Notes: generated by a model from the sequence alone, not told the origin. A stretch of DNA of 64,000 nt from an uncultured Draconibacterium sp. (GCF_963677155.1 NZ_OY781884.1:2903501-2967500); one strand, 5' to 3'; counted from the stretch's first letter, positions 52,283 through 63,330 are shown. Numbers and translations: made by a program.

Positions 52283-53059
52283 TTACTGGTTCATTTGTTC
52301 TTTCAGCCACTTGGGACGATTGGTTGTAATTCCGCTTACGCCAATATTGGTAAGGCGTTGAGCTTCCGCCGGATCGTCGATTGTCCACGAAAGAACTTCC
52401 AGATTAAGATCTTTGGCTTGTGCCATAATCTCCTCGTCGATAATTGAATGTTTTAAGTTAACGCCGGTGAGTCCCTCGGCTGCAGCCTTTTCCATTTTTT
52501 TCTTTAAACCTGGTTTAAGAGAGCTTAGCCAGTAACATTTATTATCGGGAAATTCTTTATGTGTTGCAACTATGGTTTTCCAGCCAAAACTGATAAACAC
52601 AATCTGTTCCTTTTTATTGCTGTTGTCAACAACCCGGCGTATTTCCGGAATAATTTCATCACCTCCGGCTTTAATTTCAACTACCAGCGTTTTGCCAGCA
52701 GGAACCGTTTCAATAATTTCAGAGAGGAAGGGTAATTTCTCTCCTTTGAATTCTTCTCCCTTCCAACTTCCCGCATCCAGATCGCGCAATAAAATCGATG
52801 GTGTTTGAGCAATGGAAAGGTTGGTTTTCCCGTCGCAGGTACGTTTGGTATCTTTGTCGTGAATAACAATTACACGATTGTCTTTGGTCAGGTGCACATC
52901 CACTTCAACAGCATCGGCCCCCAGTTCCCAGGCCAGTTTTGCCGAAGCAACTGTATTTTCCGGAGCCAGGTATGACGCGCCACGGTGAGCAATAAATGTA
53001 TTTTGAGCCATTGTTGTAATTCCTGCTAAAAGAAAAATCAGGGTAAGTGTTGTTTTCAT
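52283..53059 (-). CDS. Glycerophosphodiester phosphodiesterase
   Basis: 258 aa with a signal peptide (cleavage near TTMAQ, residue 19), so probably periplasmic. Catalytic motifs: AHRGASYLAPENT (H25, R26, E34), VEVDVH (E52, D54) and IHD (H67), followed by KTLVVEIKAG. It hydrolyses glycerophosphodiesters to glycerol 3-phosphate and an alcohol. Apparently monocistronic. Confidence 0.93.
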   Translation of the reverse strand: MKTTLTLIFLLAGITTMAQNTFIAHRGASYLAPENTVASAKLAWELGADAVEVDVHLTKDNRVIVIHDKDTKRTCDGKTNLSIAQTPSILLRDLDAGSWKGEEFKGEKLPFLSEIIETVPAGKTLVVEIKAGGDEIIPEIRRVVDNSNKKEQIVFISFGWKTIVATHKEFPDNKCYWLSSLKPGLKKKMEKAAAEGLTGVNLKHSIIDEEIMAQAKDLNLEVLSWTIDDPAEAQRLTNIGVSGITTNRPKWLKEQMNQ

Positions 53060-53266
53060 ACTAATAAAAGTTGTTTGTTTTCAGAGGTATCATATGTTAC
53101 GCGCAGTATTTTAATCATAATCCTGAAGATGAATGATTTACATGCTTGTCTTATAATTCCCGTTTTCAGCAATCGAATATAAAGATATTTTTAGCGAATG
53201 TAAGCTTAAAGATGTAGATTTGAAACGGCTTTTTAAGCTATTTTAACAGGGCTTGCAATACCGGCA

Positions 53267-54202
53267 ATGAGCAAAACGAGAATAGACAATCAAAGATCTT
53301 CAGCTTTTTTCAAACATTACGGAAAATGGGCTGTGGTTGTATTGTTAAAAGCAATTGCCTTACTTCCTTTTGGGTGTTTGTATTTTTTGTCGGATGTATT
53401 GTATTTGGTAATAAAAAATATAGCAAAGTATCGCAGCGAAGTTATTACCGATAATTTAAAACATGCATTTCCGGAGAAAAACGATGCGGAGATTCTTCAT
53501 CTAAGGAATAAATTTTACCGCTATTTTTGCGATGTATCGTTAGAGAGTATTAAACTTTACCGTTTGTCGGAAAAGGAATTGAAAAAGCGTGTAAGCTTTG
53601 TTGGAACTGAGGCACTAAACGAACTTGCCGAAAAACGAAATGGTGCCATTTTGCTGGCTTTTCATTACAATAACTGGGAATGGTCGGGGGCATTGCAGCA
53701 ACAATTAAATTGTAAGTTGTTGATGGTATATAATAAAATGCGCGACAACGAACCCATGGACGAATTTCTACAGAAAGCGCGTGAAAAATGGGGGGGCGAA
53801 GCAGTGAGTATGCGCAGGGCAGCTAAAGTTGCGTTTCGTTACTTTGCAAAAAAACAAGCGGTTGTACTTGGTTTAATTGCCGACCAAAGTGCTTTAGCTA
53901 GTTCGCCAATGTGGGCCATGTTTTTGAATCGTGAAGCGGCTTTTTTTCAAGGGCCTGTAACCATTGCACGAAAAACAAATCAGCCTGTGTTTTTTCAGGA
54001 AGTGGTACGATTGGCGCGAGGGAAATATGAATGTCGGTATTCGTTGCTTGTTGAAGATCCATCGAAACTAAATGCCAATGAAATTTTATTGCGCTACATC
54101 GAAAAAATGGAGGAAGTGATAAAATCGAATCCGGAGTATTATCTTTGGAGCCACAAACGATGGAAGCACAAACGCCCGGAGGGGACGGCTTTAATTCAAT
54201 AG
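53267..54202 (+). CDS. Lysophospholipid/lipid A acyltransferase (LpxL/HtrB-like), first copy
   Basis: 311 aa. N-terminal membrane helix (about 22-45), then the acyltransferase domain with H133-x4-E138 in FHYNNWEW, and the conserved ADQS segment. Predicted to add a secondary acyl chain to lipid A or a related lipid at the inner membrane. The next gene, 10 bases downstream, is a clear paralogue with matching segments throughout (ends YYLWSHKRWKHKRPEG / YYLWSHRRWKHTRPEG). Confidence 0.88.
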   Translation: MSKTRIDNQRSSAFFKHYGKWAVVVLLKAIALLPFGCLYFLSDVLYLVIKNIAKYRSEVITDNLKHAFPEKNDAEILHLRNKFYRYFCDVSLESIKLYRLSEKELKKRVSFVGTEALNELAEKRNGAILLAFHYNNWEWSGALQQQLNCKLLMVYNKMRDNEPMDEFLQKAREKWGGEAVSMRRAAKVAFRYFAKKQAVVLGLIADQSALASSPMWAMFLNREAAFFQGPVTIARKTNQPVFFQEVVRLARGKYECRYSLLVEDPSKLNANEILLRYIEKMEEVIKSNPEYYLWSHKRWKHKRPEGTALIQ

Positions 54203-54212
54203 ATTCTATAGT

Positions 54213-55157
54213 ATGGTTGACGAAAGCTTACGCAAAAAAGATAAACGCTATTACGAAGGTTTTTTTAAACGCCTGTTAAACGGAGGGGTAGTACTGCTGT
54301 TAAAATTTATTTCGGTGCTGCCATTTTGGATGATTTATGGCATTGCCGATGTTTTTTATCTGGTGGTTCGGTATGTTGTTGGCTATCGGAAAAAGGTGAT
54401 TCTGGATAATCTTCGTCATTCGTTTCCGGAAAAAAGCGGGGAGGAGATTCGTAAAATAATGAACCGCTATTATCGTCATTTCTGCGATTTTTCGCTCGAA
54501 ACAATCAAGCTGCACAGCATGAGCGAAAAGCAAATGGATAAACGACTAAAAGTTACCGGACTGGAGGCAATGAAACCTTATGCCGATGAAGGCAGAAGTA
54601 TAATGATGCTTGGTTTTCATTATAATAACTGGGAGTGGTGTAGCTCTATTCAAAGTAAGGCCTACCATAAATTATTAATGATTGTAAACCCGATTAGGGG
54701 GAATATGGCTTTCGAAAAATATATTGAACATTCGCGAAGTAAATGGGGTGGTGAATCGGTGCCTGTTCACAAATCAGCACGCACAGCTATTGAATATGTC
54801 CGACGTGGCGAACCTGCAGTATTATGGTTGGCGGCCGATCAAACACCCGGAGCCAATTCACCGTTCTGGACTCTGTTTTTAAACCGCGAAGCACCGTTTT
54901 TTACCGGCCCCGAAAAGATTGCCATTAAAACCAAACAGCCCATATATTTCTTACACGTAAAAAAATTGAAACGTGGCCACTACGAAGCTAATTTTACGCA
55001 GCTTTTTGACGATCCTTCGAAAGTAGCATCGAAAGATATTCTGCTTACCTACATTCGGAAAATGGAAGAGGTGATACGTGAAACGCCTGAGTATTATTTA
55101 TGGTCGCACCGCCGGTGGAAACATACGCGTCCCGAAGGAATTGAACTAACCGTGTAG
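54213..55157 (+). CDS. Lysophospholipid/lipid A acyltransferase (LpxL/HtrB-like), second copy
   Basis: 314 aa. Paralogue of the preceding gene, with the same N-terminal helix, HX4E motif (H136, E141) and ADQT segment. The two probably arose by tandem duplication and share a transcript. They may add different acyl chains or act on different positions; the sequence does not tell which. Confidence 0.88.
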   Translation: MVDESLRKKDKRYYEGFFKRLLNGGVVLLLKFISVLPFWMIYGIADVFYLVVRYVVGYRKKVILDNLRHSFPEKSGEEIRKIMNRYYRHFCDFSLETIKLHSMSEKQMDKRLKVTGLEAMKPYADEGRSIMMLGFHYNNWEWCSSIQSKAYHKLLMIVNPIRGNMAFEKYIEHSRSKWGGESVPVHKSARTAIEYVRRGEPAVLWLAADQTPGANSPFWTLFLNREAPFFTGPEKIAIKTKQPIYFLHVKKLKRGHYEANFTQLFDDPSKVASKDILLTYIRKMEEVIRETPEYYLWSHRRWKHTRPEGIELTV

Positions 55158-55583
55158 CGTTTGTTGTTCTTCACCCTAACGATCCAGGTTGTTACTTATC
55201 TGAGTTTTGCTCTTTTTTTTGATCATAGGACTGAAAGTCTGCTCCTTTGACGAATAGTTTGTAAGGGATATTTGATTTTTCTTTTCCCGACACCTGTCCG
55301 GCTTCATTTCTACGATAATCTTTCCCAATACCGCGCGGCGCAGTAGACTTATGTTTATAGATTCTGATTTCAAATTGCCTGATACATAATGTTATCCGGT
55401 ATTTAACGGTGAAATTAGAGAACAGGCCCAAGAATTATCGATTCTTTTAAATTCCGAATCTAAATTTAAACAGCTGTTTGCTGAATATCAGGTAATATTG
55501 AAATTGGAAATTTGATTTATATTAACCTGAGTATGACTTTATAGTAACAAAAAATAATAAATCGGTAAAACCAACTTAACTTT
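55158..55583. other. Intergenic region without a confident gene
   Basis: 426 bases. Two overlapping minus-strand frames of 65 and 79 codons (55176-55373 and 55192-55431) are open, but neither resembles a family I know and they compete for the same DNA. They may be remnants. No clear promoter for the GH9 gene. Confidence 0.4.
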
Positions 55584-58112
55584 ATGAAAAAACTATCATT
55601 TTTATCACTCATTTTGCGGTTACTGGCGGCATGTAGTTCTGAGCCAAACCAGGATTTGGTGCTTAATGATCTTGATTATTTCGAGACACAAGGTGTAAAT
55701 GTACTGGTGTACAGTAACCTTTTTACCGGGGGCTTTAACGATGAAAAGAATGCCGGTATTGAATTGATCCATCATGGAGTAAGAACCGCGCAAGGTGGTG
55801 CTGTACGGCTTTCGAATACCCCTGAGCAGTGGGATCTTGTTCCTGAAATACCTACCCGAACGGTTGATAGTGTGAACAACAGCATTGAGGCTACCTTGCG
55901 GTATGAAGACTACGATTTCGACTCGCGCGTGGTTGTTACAGCTAAGGGCAAAGGTGTTGAGATATCGGTTTTCCTCGACGAACCGCTTCCTGAATCAGTT
56001 GAGGGAAACGCCGGGTTTAACCTTGAGTTTTTGCCTTCGAAATATTGGGGAAAAACCTACTTAATGGATGGGCGTATCAACCGGTTTTCGCGCTATGTGG
56101 CAAGTAATACCATTACAAGGCCTAACACCGAAAAGCCCAAACAATATAAAGGCTACGTAACTTCCGACGATAGGGGGACCGGCAAGTTTATCGATCCGCT
56201 TCCGCTCGAAACCGGACGAACAATGCTTCTTGCTCCCGATGACCCCGAGCGTATGGTGAAAATCACTTCTGCCGATGCCGACATTATGCTTTTCGATGGC
56301 CGTGTGCTGGCACAAAATGGCTGGTATGTAGTTCGCAGTTTGCTTCCTGCCGGGAAAACAGGTGAAGTTTTAAGCTGGATTGTTGAACCCAACGCAATTG
56401 ATGGCTGGGTAAGAGAACCCAATATTGGTTTCTCGCAGGTGGGCTACCTGCCTTCGCAACAAAAAGTTTCGGTTATTGAACTCGACAAAAACGACAAACC
56501 GCTTGCAAAAGCATCTGTTTATAAAGTAGGCGAAGATGGCAATGCCACCGAAGTATTCAGCGGTAAAATTGAATCGTGGGGCGACTATTACAAATATCAC
56601 TATGTGAAATTCGATTTCTCTTCTGTTGAAACACCCGGTATTTACTACATCCAGTATGGCGATTGTAAAACCAATAACTTTATAATAGAAGATAACGTTT
56701 ACGATTGGATTACCGATGCCACGAGCGATGTTTGGGTTCCGATTCATATGGATCATATGTATGTGAACGAAGCGTACCGGGTATGGCACGGCGAGCCTTT
56801 TAAAGAAGGTTACCTGCAGGCTCCGCCAAACACCGATCATTTCGATTTGCATGGTCAGGGCCCAACAACCGATACCAAATATAAAGCACTGGAAACCATT
56901 CCGGGATTAAACGTAGGTGGCTTTTTCGATGCTGGTGATTTTGATATAGAAACCGGATCGAATATTTCCGTTGTACAAAACTTTGTTCAAGCCTGGGAGT
57001 ATTTTAAACCCTTGCGCGATCAGACTTTTGTTGATGAGGAGCAACGGTATGTCGATCTTCATCGGCCGGACGGAACACCCGATATTTTGCAGTATATTGA
57101 GCACGGAACAATGAACCTTGTCGCCCAGGCTGAGATTATCGGTCATATGGCGCAAACGCTTTCTAACTCTGTGCTTGATAATTACCATCATCTTGGCGAT
57201 GCCGCTTCAATAACCGACGGCCTTCCGTATAATCCAACCCTTGGGCCATACGAAATAGCACCCGATGGAAAATCAAGCGGTGTAAAAGATGATATGTGGG
57301 CATTTACAAGTCGCAATCCCGGCCTCGATCTGAGGGCTGCTGCTATGTTTGCCGCCACAAGCCGCGCATTAAAGGGCTATAACGATGATCTTTCGGAAAG
57401 GGCGTTGATACAGTCGAAACGATTGCTGAAAGAATCTACTGAACTACTTGCCAATATGCCGGAAGACAGCCGTGGAAGACGTTTTGGGGGAGATATGGGC
57501 ACCAATCTTCAACTGTACATTTCAACCGGCGAGCAACAATATAAAGATAAGTTTCAGGAATCGCTGTGGCCGGCACTCGACCGTTTTGTAAGTTTCAGCA
57601 TTTTAACGGCATTACATGCCATCCCGCACATGGATGAATCGTACAAAGAAAAGCTCCGACCTTATGTGGTAAAATACAAAGAATATATCGAAGAGCTTGA
57701 ACAGGATAATCCGTACGGAGTGCCGATCGGCCTTCGGAACTGGGCTGGCAATGGCGGTGTTGTTAACTTTGGAACTACCATTTGTTTTGCCAGCAAATAT
57801 TACCCTGACATTATTGACGCAAGCCATGCATTTAAGGCCACCAACTGGCTGTTTGGATGTCATCCGTATCACAACTATTCGTTTGTGGCAGCGGTAGGCG
57901 CAGCTCGTCCAAAAGCGATGTTTTATGGTAACAACAGGGCTGATTTTTCGTTTATTCCGGGTAATGTTGCTCCCGGTGTATTGTTCAGACAGCCCGACCA
58001 TTTTGAAAACTACGACGATTGGCCATTTTTGTGGGGACAAAACGAAGGTACCATTGGAGGAAATACCAGCTACCTGATTTTTGGATCAGCATTTAAGAAT
58101 CTGATAAAATAA
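55584..58112 (+). CDS. Glycoside hydrolase family 9 lipoprotein
   Basis: 842 aa. Signal peptide with lipobox LLAAC (C17), so probably a surface or periplasmic lipoprotein. An N-terminal beta domain (about 20-275) precedes a CelD_N-type Ig-like domain (about 280-375, from IGFSQVGYLPSQQ), then the GH9 (alpha/alpha)6 domain. Catalytic DAGD is at 449-452 and the C-terminal proton-donor Glu at 821 (WGQNEGTIGG). GH9 enzymes are mostly endoglucanases; some cleave other beta-glycans. No SusCD pair is adjacent. The N-terminal extra domain is unassigned. Confidence 0.88.
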   Translation: MKKLSFLSLILRLLAACSSEPNQDLVLNDLDYFETQGVNVLVYSNLFTGGFNDEKNAGIELIHHGVRTAQGGAVRLSNTPEQWDLVPEIPTRTVDSVNNSIEATLRYEDYDFDSRVVVTAKGKGVEISVFLDEPLPESVEGNAGFNLEFLPSKYWGKTYLMDGRINRFSRYVASNTITRPNTEKPKQYKGYVTSDDRGTGKFIDPLPLETGRTMLLAPDDPERMVKITSADADIMLFDGRVLAQNGWYVVRSLLPAGKTGEVLSWIVEPNAIDGWVREPNIGFSQVGYLPSQQKVSVIELDKNDKPLAKASVYKVGEDGNATEVFSGKIESWGDYYKYHYVKFDFSSVETPGIYYIQYGDCKTNNFIIEDNVYDWITDATSDVWVPIHMDHMYVNEAYRVWHGEPFKEGYLQAPPNTDHFDLHGQGPTTDTKYKALETIPGLNVGGFFDAGDFDIETGSNISVVQNFVQAWEYFKPLRDQTFVDEEQRYVDLHRPDGTPDILQYIEHGTMNLVAQAEIIGHMAQTLSNSVLDNYHHLGDAASITDGLPYNPTLGPYEIAPDGKSSGVKDDMWAFTSRNPGLDLRAAAMFAATSRALKGYNDDLSERALIQSKRLLKESTELLANMPEDSRGRRFGGDMGTNLQLYISTGEQQYKDKFQESLWPALDRFVSFSILTALHAIPHMDESYKEKLRPYVVKYKEYIEELEQDNPYGVPIGLRNWAGNGGVVNFGTTICFASKYYPDIIDASHAFKATNWLFGCHPYHNYSFVAAVGAARPKAMFYGNNRADFSFIPGNVAPGVLFRQPDHFENYDDWPFLWGQNEGTIGGNTSYLIFGSAFKNLIK

Positions 58113-58116
58113 TTAT

Positions 58117-58155
58117 AACAGGTGTCGATTGTTAATCGGTACCTGTTTTTGTTTT
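58117..58155 (+). terminator. Rho-independent terminator of the GH9 gene
   Basis: ACAGGT / ACCTGT outer stem and CGATT / AATCG inner stem separated by a GT-GT bulge, 3-nt loop, followed by TTTTTGTTTT. Confidence 0.8.
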
Positions 58156-58538
58156 ATCTTCAGGAATCAAGCTTCTGTTTGATTTTAGCTTTGTCAATTT
58201 TAATCGATTAATTGATAAAATTCTGCTCATGCTGAACGACTGAAATGGATAGTTGTTAGCGTGTTTGATTGATATATAGGATGTAATAGAATTTATATAT
58301 TATTTTTATTCCCGAAAAACTAAAGCAATTTGATGTGTGTTCATCCTTGCATGGTTAAGAACAATAAGCAAATATGTACTCGGATGTTTTAGGGGGTATC
58401 AGGGAGAGGAATTTGATATTCTTATTAATAGAACAGAGCGTATTATTGCATCAAGCAAGTGGACTATGGAGAAACTCTGGTTAACTACCAGTGATAAAAA
58501 TGGATTTAATACAACCAATAAAAAATTATGAAATATAA
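58156..58538. other. Intergenic region without a confident gene
   Basis: 383 bases. A 64-codon plus frame (58337-58531) is open but has no similarity I can name and no promoter. Possibly a remnant (its C-terminal half, GEEFDILINRTERIIASSKW, looks protein-like). Confidence 0.35.
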
Positions 58539-58898
58539 ATGAACGACTTTTTTAAAGGAAGAGCGGCAAGCTTAAAATTTGCAGTAAAAGGGTGTTATCT
58601 TTTAATAAAAACTGAACACAGTATAATTGCACAAATCTCAATATTCCTTTCTATCATAGTGTTGGGGGCAATTGTTGGAATTTCAAAACAGGATTGGATA
58701 AATCAAACACTGGGTATGGGCTTAGTATTGAGTATTGAAGGATTAAACACAGCGGTGGAGAAATTAGCTGACTTTGTACATATCGATCAACATCCCAAAA
58801 TAGGATTTATTAAAGATATTGCTTCAGGAGCCGTAACCTTCGCAGCGATTACCTTCTTTATTATTTTTCTAATTACCTACATCCCATACATTCAGTAA
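58539..58898 (+). CDS. Diacylglycerol kinase-family membrane protein (DgkA/undecaprenol kinase type)
   Basis: 119 aa with three membrane helices. The catalytic segment SIEGLNTAVEKLADFV (from residue 66) corresponds to the family's E-x2-NTAxE motif, and the second Glu is in KTEHSIIAQ (E26). The KDIASGAV segment matches KDxxSAAV. Phosphorylates diacylglycerol or undecaprenol. Neighbours do not indicate which. Confidence 0.85.
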   Translation: MNDFFKGRAASLKFAVKGCYLLIKTEHSIIAQISIFLSIIVLGAIVGISKQDWINQTLGMGLVLSIEGLNTAVEKLADFVHIDQHPKIGFIKDIASGAVTFAAITFFIIFLITYIPYIQ

Positions 58899-59033
58899 TA
58901 GGTTTGAGAAACTAAATAAAAACAGTTTCAAAACTACTTTTAAACCAAAGAAACCAGCTTGGCGGAATTGCAATAAAGACAAACTGTTGTAAAACTGCAT
59001 TCAAAAAAGGTATTGCTATAAAAACCGAATGAA

Positions 59034-60437
59034 ATGAAACTAAAAAACATTTGCTTATTAGCTTTAAGTTTTGTGCTAACACAAGCTTGCACAACAAACA
59101 AACCCGAAAAGAAAGATTTAAAACCACGAATTGTAGTGCTAACCGATATTGCGCCCAATGACATTGAGCCTGATGATATGGAGTCGATGATTCGTTTACT
59201 GGTACATGCCGACCAGTTTGAGATTGAAGCGTTAATTGCCACAACGGGTTGGAGTAATAATGGTGGAAACGAACGTATCGATTTAATTCATGACGCGCTA
59301 AATGCCTATGAAAAGGATTTGCCAAATCTGAAAAAGCGATCTGATCAGGAAGCGTTTATCGATGATGAATCGATGCAGGAAATTGGTTACTGGCCGTCTG
59401 TCGGTTATTTGCGAAAACGAACTGTGCTGGGAAGTACAAAAATGGGCATGAAATTTATTGGTGATGACAACGATTCGGAAGGAAGTAATCTTATAATCGA
59501 TTTGGCTGATGAAAAGGACGACCGCCCGATATGGGTTACCGTTTGGGGAGGTGGCAATACATTTGCCCAGGCTATTTGGCGGATAAAACAAGAGCGGACA
59601 CCTGAAGAACTAAAAGCCTTTCTGCATAAATTCCGTATATATACTATTACCGATCAGGACAGGCCTTGGTCGAGCGGAGATACCATTAATTATAGTATCA
59701 GTTCTCATCAGTGGATGCGGGGTTTTGAAAATGACCTGATGTTTTTTTGGGATGAATGTGCCTGGAAACATCAAAACGCAACGGGCGTTAATAATTGGAA
59801 TGAATACGCACATCATATCCAAAATCATGGTCATCTTGGTGCTTTATATCCAAAATATAAATGGGGAGTTGAAGGCGATACTCCGGCCTTTATGCATGTT
59901 ATGCCCAATGGATTATCAAACCCTGATGTTCCAACGCAGGTGAGCTGGAGTGGTTATTTTGAATTTGGCCAGGGGCGCGATAGCCTCACAAATGCTTACA
60001 CAAATTATACCGGCGAACCCTATCGTATTGGCACAAAATACTTCGCCTATTTTTATCCGGCAATATTTAACAATTTTGCCGCCCGTATGGATTGGGCCAA
60101 AGACGGAAAGGGGAACCGCAATCCGGTTGTAATTGTTAACGGCGATAAAGGCATCAAACCAATCGAGAAAGTTTGTAAAGCAGGAGAGGAATTACAGCTC
60201 AACGCATCAAAATCATTCGACCCCGATGGCGATCGGTTAAACTTTAAATGGTGGGAAATACCCGAAGCCGGGAATTACGTCGGAGAAATAGAAATAACAA
60301 ATAGTGAATCAGCTATTGCTACCGTTCATATTCCGACTGATGCAGAGGGAAAGAACTTTCATATAATCTGTGAAGTAAGCGATGACGGGGCACACAACTT
60401 AACCAGCTACCGCAGGATAATCGTAAAAGCAGAATAA
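59034..60437 (+). CDS. DUF1593 (nucleoside-hydrolase-like, Sde182-type) lipoprotein
   Basis: 467 aa. Lipobox TQAC (C19). The N-terminal domain (about 30-330) is of the DUF1593/nucleoside-hydrolase-like type (VVLTDIAPNDIEPDDMESM with acidic ligands, WGGGNTFAQAIW). A C-terminal Ig-like domain of about 100 residues begins near GIKPIEKVCKAG. Related proteins are linked to carbohydrate binding or degradation in marine Bacteroidetes, consistent with the GH9 gene nearby. Confidence 0.85.
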   Translation: MKLKNICLLALSFVLTQACTTNKPEKKDLKPRIVVLTDIAPNDIEPDDMESMIRLLVHADQFEIEALIATTGWSNNGGNERIDLIHDALNAYEKDLPNLKKRSDQEAFIDDESMQEIGYWPSVGYLRKRTVLGSTKMGMKFIGDDNDSEGSNLIIDLADEKDDRPIWVTVWGGGNTFAQAIWRIKQERTPEELKAFLHKFRIYTITDQDRPWSSGDTINYSISSHQWMRGFENDLMFFWDECAWKHQNATGVNNWNEYAHHIQNHGHLGALYPKYKWGVEGDTPAFMHVMPNGLSNPDVPTQVSWSGYFEFGQGRDSLTNAYTNYTGEPYRIGTKYFAYFYPAIFNNFAARMDWAKDGKGNRNPVVIVNGDKGIKPIEKVCKAGEELQLNASKSFDPDGDRLNFKWWEIPEAGNYVGEIEITNSESAIATVHIPTDAEGKNFHIICEVSDDGAHNLTSYRRIIVKAE

Positions 60438-60789
60438 AATTTTGCAAGAAAAAAGGAGAACCGGGGCTGCCCTTATTTTATAAGGAAGGTGTATACACAT
60501 CTTAGAAAGTTCCATCTTCAAATGATGCTGATATGTGCCGGGATTTTGTCCCTATTATGTAAAAGGGCCAAAGGCCCGAAAGATTATAGGGTGGTCTGTA
60601 TGGGCTCATTTATTAGTTACAAACGAAGGACAGGAGTGTGAAAGTGTTGGTTCAAATAAAACTTGTTGTTGATATTCGCGAGTTCTTGAAGTATGATCAG
60701 TAATTGTTGATGTTCTTTCTAAGGTTCTATTGATGAAGCAGGCAATTCACCGCTTAGTTATTAATATAAGAGTCAAAATAGAGTTTTGA
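60438..60789. other. Intergenic region with possible gene remnants
   Basis: 352 bases, no intact gene. A small hairpin (GGGCC-AAA-GGCCC, 60565-60577) and a 15- to 20-codon stretch reading LVQIKLVVDIREFLKY near 60645-60700 might be a relic, but it is too short to assign. Confidence 0.4.
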
Positions 60790-61056
60790 AAATGCAGAAT
60801 CACTCCCCTCAAGTTACTGATCAAGCCCGAAAGCATCGCTTTATCAAAGGAGCCGGTCCCAAATATCTCGCTCCGCAACCAGGTAGAAGGCACCATGAAA
60901 GAAGTCTTTTTAAAAGACGGTCTGGCCTTTTGTATAGTTGATGTAGGTGAAAACATCATCGTAGAAGTTACCGAAGCCTCACAAAAAAGTATGTGTCTGG
61001 ATAAAGGGCAGCGTGTCTATTGTCTTTTTAAATCGGCAGCCCTAAAAATTTATTGA
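60790..61056 (+). pseudogene. Relic of the C-terminal TOBE domain of a molybdate ABC-transporter ATPase (ModC-like)
   Basis: After an in-frame TGA at 60787, the frame reads ITPLKLLIKPESIALSKEPV, then SLRNQVEGTMKEVFLKDGL and a beta-rich stretch, ending at the TGA at 61054-61056. The pattern IKPESIALS followed by NQVEGT and a final SAALKIY is that of the TOBE/Mop domain at the end of ModC-type proteins. The ATPase domain is absent; only about 88 codons remain. An ATG at 60895 could allow a 53-aa product, but nothing supports expression. Confidence 0.7.
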
Positions 61057-61128
61057 ATCATTCTCTCCACACTATCAGTTAATTACGATTTTGCCTCCCA
61101 GATAGTTGTAATTATTTTGTTTCAAGTG

Positions 61129-61159
61129 CTTGCATTATTAAAAACCTTGCTTACTTTTG
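61129..61159 (+). promoter_or_regulatory. rRNA operon promoter P1
   Basis: CTTG-N19-TACTTTTG. Followed by GCAGCCGCTTTGAGAGAAGCG, a start region shared with P2. About 590 bases upstream of 16S. Confidence 0.7.
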
Positions 61160-61301
61160 CAGCCGCTTTGAGAGAAGCGCAGTTCATAGAAACGGTTGGG
61201 AAAAGGAACGGCAAAGGCAGAGCCGGTAGTTGGGACGGAGATCGAGGTCTTCGAAACGACAAAACGGTTCGAAAAAAGTTTCGAAAAAACTTTAAAAAGA
61301 G

Positions 61302-61332
61302 TTTGGCAGAAACGAAAATAGAATTACCTTTG
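61302..61332 (+). promoter_or_regulatory. rRNA operon promoter P2
   Basis: TTTG-N19-TACCTTTG, an exact consensus match, followed by the same GCAGCCGCTTTG segment as P1, 173 bases downstream of P1. Confidence 0.8.
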
Positions 61333-61476
61333 CAGCCGCTTTGGAAACGAAGCGACGTTCAAAAGACAAAATGATGGTAACAGGCGAGTAGTTGGAAGGC
61401 TGGTGGAACGGCACTGAAGACTGCGCAAAATCACGGAAACGTTAGAAATAAAGTTTCAAAAAAAAGCGAAAAAAGC

Positions 61477-61507
61477 TTTGGTGGTTTTGAAAAAGTACTT
61501 ACCTTTG
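61477..61507 (+). promoter_or_regulatory. rRNA operon promoter P3
   Basis: TTTG-N19-TACCTTTG, again exact, 175 bases downstream of P2 and about 240 bases before 16S. The region just downstream differs from P1/P2 (CGCCCCGTTAAAAGG). Confidence 0.8.
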
Positions 61508-61748
61508 TCGCCCCGTTAAAAGGGAAACGAGTTCTGGTAGTGAGAGTGATTTTAGAAGGAGAAACGCCAGAGAAAAATACAAGAAAGTAGATGGCCGGCA
61601 TTGAGAGGTAAAACAGATTTGCTGGTTTTTTTACGCGAGTTCTTTAAAATTTTGAAGCACAAAAAAGCAAGGTTAATAATAAAACAACTTTGTTGATTTC
61701 TGAGAGACAAGTAAACCTGTAGCGAAAGATATTAAACTTTTTATATTT
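61508..61748 (+). other. 16S rRNA leader with processing-stem arm
   Basis: Leader between P3 and 16S. AAAAAAGCAAGG (61661-61672) is exactly complementary to CCTTGCTTTTTT (63319-63330) beyond the 16S 3' end, so the two can form the 12-bp RNase III processing stem. GTTCTTTAAAA near 61640 may be a boxA-like antitermination element. Confidence 0.65.
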
Positions 61749-63270
<1,522 letters not shown>

Positions 63271-63318
63271 CTGGAGCACAGGTTTAGAAGTTTCAGTGAC
63301 GATATTGACAATAGTTGT

Positions 63319-63330
63319 CCTTGCTTTTTT
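63319..63330 (+). other. Downstream arm of the 16S processing stem
   Basis: CCTTGCTTTTTT, exact complement of 61661-61672 in the leader; see the leader entry. Confidence 0.6.

Noticed and set aside
58337-58531. 64-aa protein gene
   Set aside because: No start context, no family and no promoter; kept only as a possible remnant within an intergenic entry.
60645-60710. Fragment of an ERCC4-type nuclease gene (VVDIREF)
   Set aside because: Only about 15 codons look protein-like; too short to support.
61117-61374. 85-codon plus-strand frame before the 16S gene
   Set aside because: It spans rRNA promoters P1 and P2 and their initial transcribed regions, with no family similarity; it is a chance frame.
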